From NCBI GenBank assembly GCA_964399465.1, contig CAYNRA010000009.1, forward strand, positions 1 to 54,146: a stretch of 54,146 nucleotides of DNA. Reading direction: 5' to 3'. The position numbers and the translations under genes were made by a program. The stretch is from CAYNRA01 sp964399465 (GTDB taxonomy: Bacteria; Bacteroidota; Bacteroidia; Cytophagales; Spirosomataceae). Under the pieces are notes generated by a model. It worked only from the letters and a program-made list of their open reading frames with translations, was not told the DNA's origin and did not search any database. The number at the start of each line of letters is the position of its first letter. Position 1 is the stretch's first letter. Of this stretch, positions 53,689 to 54,146 are shown piece after piece.

Positions 53689-54146
53689 CTACCAATACAC
53701 CTTCTTTTCTTTGATAATTTTTGTGATACCCCGAAGCAAAATAAGAAGGTGGTTTTTTATCGTTCTAAAAATGCCAAAGTGCTTTACTAAAACCTCGTAT
53801 CGGTCTAAAAGTGAACGTTTTAAATTCTGATTTGAAATACCTCCTTCCAAGTAATAGGAAAGGGGGATTGGGAAGAATACATTTGTTTTCGACTGTTTTA
53901 AGACGATGATTTCCCAATCTAAATCTGCACTCAAATTAGAGAGTAAGTAATGGGGTGCAATCGAACGTCGTGCGATGAACGATTGATGACAAACCAGCAT
54001 TCCTTTCTCCATGGATTGCCAAGTCAATTTCTCAGGAAGTTTATGTGGAGTTAATACCGAACGAAGCCCGCGTACTACCCCCTCTTTATTCACAAAATAG
54101 GTATCACTGTAAACTACATCTGTTGTATCTGTCAAATAAGGGACTA
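53689..54146 (-). CDS. Family 2 glycosyltransferase, C-terminal part (runs off the window)
   Basis: The frame is open to the right edge, so about 152 residues of the C-terminal half are visible and the N-terminus lies outside. D-V-V-Y-S-D-T-Y near the start of the visible part is the metal-binding region. GMLVCHQSFIARRS and DLDWEIIVL match GT2 enzymes of the WcaE-like group that add sugars to polysaccharide intermediates. The basic C-terminus (KIIKEKKVYW) is usual. It is convergent with bshB1, 48 bases away. Confidence 0.82.
   Translation of the reverse strand, partial: VPYLTDTTDVVYSDTYFVNKEGVVRGLRSVLTPHKLPEKLTWQSMEKGMLVCHQSFIARRSIAPHYLLSNLSADLDWEIIVLKQSKTNVFFPIPLSYYLEGGISNQNLKRSLLDRYEVLVKHFGIFRTIKNHLLILLRGITKIIKEKKVYW

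Overview
This window reads as chromosomal DNA of an AT-rich Bacteroidota, most likely of the Cytophagales. The evidence is a giant Ig-like surface protein ending in a type IX secretion (T9SS) C-terminal domain, a 7TMR-DISM histidine kinase paired with a LytTR regulator, a carboxyspermidine pathway, a bacillithiol gene (BshB1), and promoters of the Bacteroidota type (TTTG, about 19 bases, TAnnTTTG). I see no rRNA, tRNA, CRISPR array, insertion sequence, prophage or recognisable defence island. Most of the window is core or near-core genome, and the more unusual material lies inside genes and in small intergenic structures.

Layout. 0-3 kb: end of a cyclophilin, an RmlD-type reductase, a DUF2461 protein, a short MarR regulator and phenylalanine hydroxylase. 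3-10.5 kb: divergent LytTR response regulator and 7TMR-DISM kinase, a secreted S9 peptidase, and an ABC-2 exporter pair. 10.6-21 kb: PBP1A, a lone LytTR DNA-binding protein, an SRPBCC protein, a 2114-residue Ig-like T9SS protein and a small unknown gene. 21-27 kb: HtpG, an amino-acid permease and a PolX-like protein with a degenerate polymerase site but an intact PHP domain. 26.5-32 kb: a complete RND efflux operon (adaptor, pump, TolC). 32-36 kb: an NRAMP-like transporter without the canonical metal motif, then the two carboxyspermidine genes. 36-41 kb: a 35-codon membrane microprotein missed by usual length cut-offs, threonine aldolase, a beta-barrel-like protein, an alpha/beta hydrolase, an SDR and an SGLT-type symporter. 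41-44 kb: an OmpR-type two-component system followed by a VanZ-like protein that overlaps a DoxX-like protein. 44-47 kb: rmlA, rmlB and galE. 47-54 kb: a SirB1-like protein, M1 aminopeptidase, thioredoxin reductase, M23/LysM peptidase, BshB1, and a family 2 glycosyltransferase cut by the window end.

How the genes work together. Envelope biogenesis is the main theme: PBP1A and the M23 peptidase act on peptidoglycan, RmlA, RmlB, RmlD, GalE and the glycosyltransferase on surface sugars, and RND/TolC, ABC-2, T9SS cargo and VanZ complete it. A second theme is thiol redox (TrxB, BshB1). Convergent gene pairs are usually separated by strong symmetrical hairpins, and in several of these the stop codon lies inside the hairpin. 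I did not find a clearly new multi-gene system. The best leads are the giant repeat protein beside a lone LytTR regulator, the membrane microprotein, the 12-bp operator-like direct repeat after the two-component system, and the degenerate PolX.
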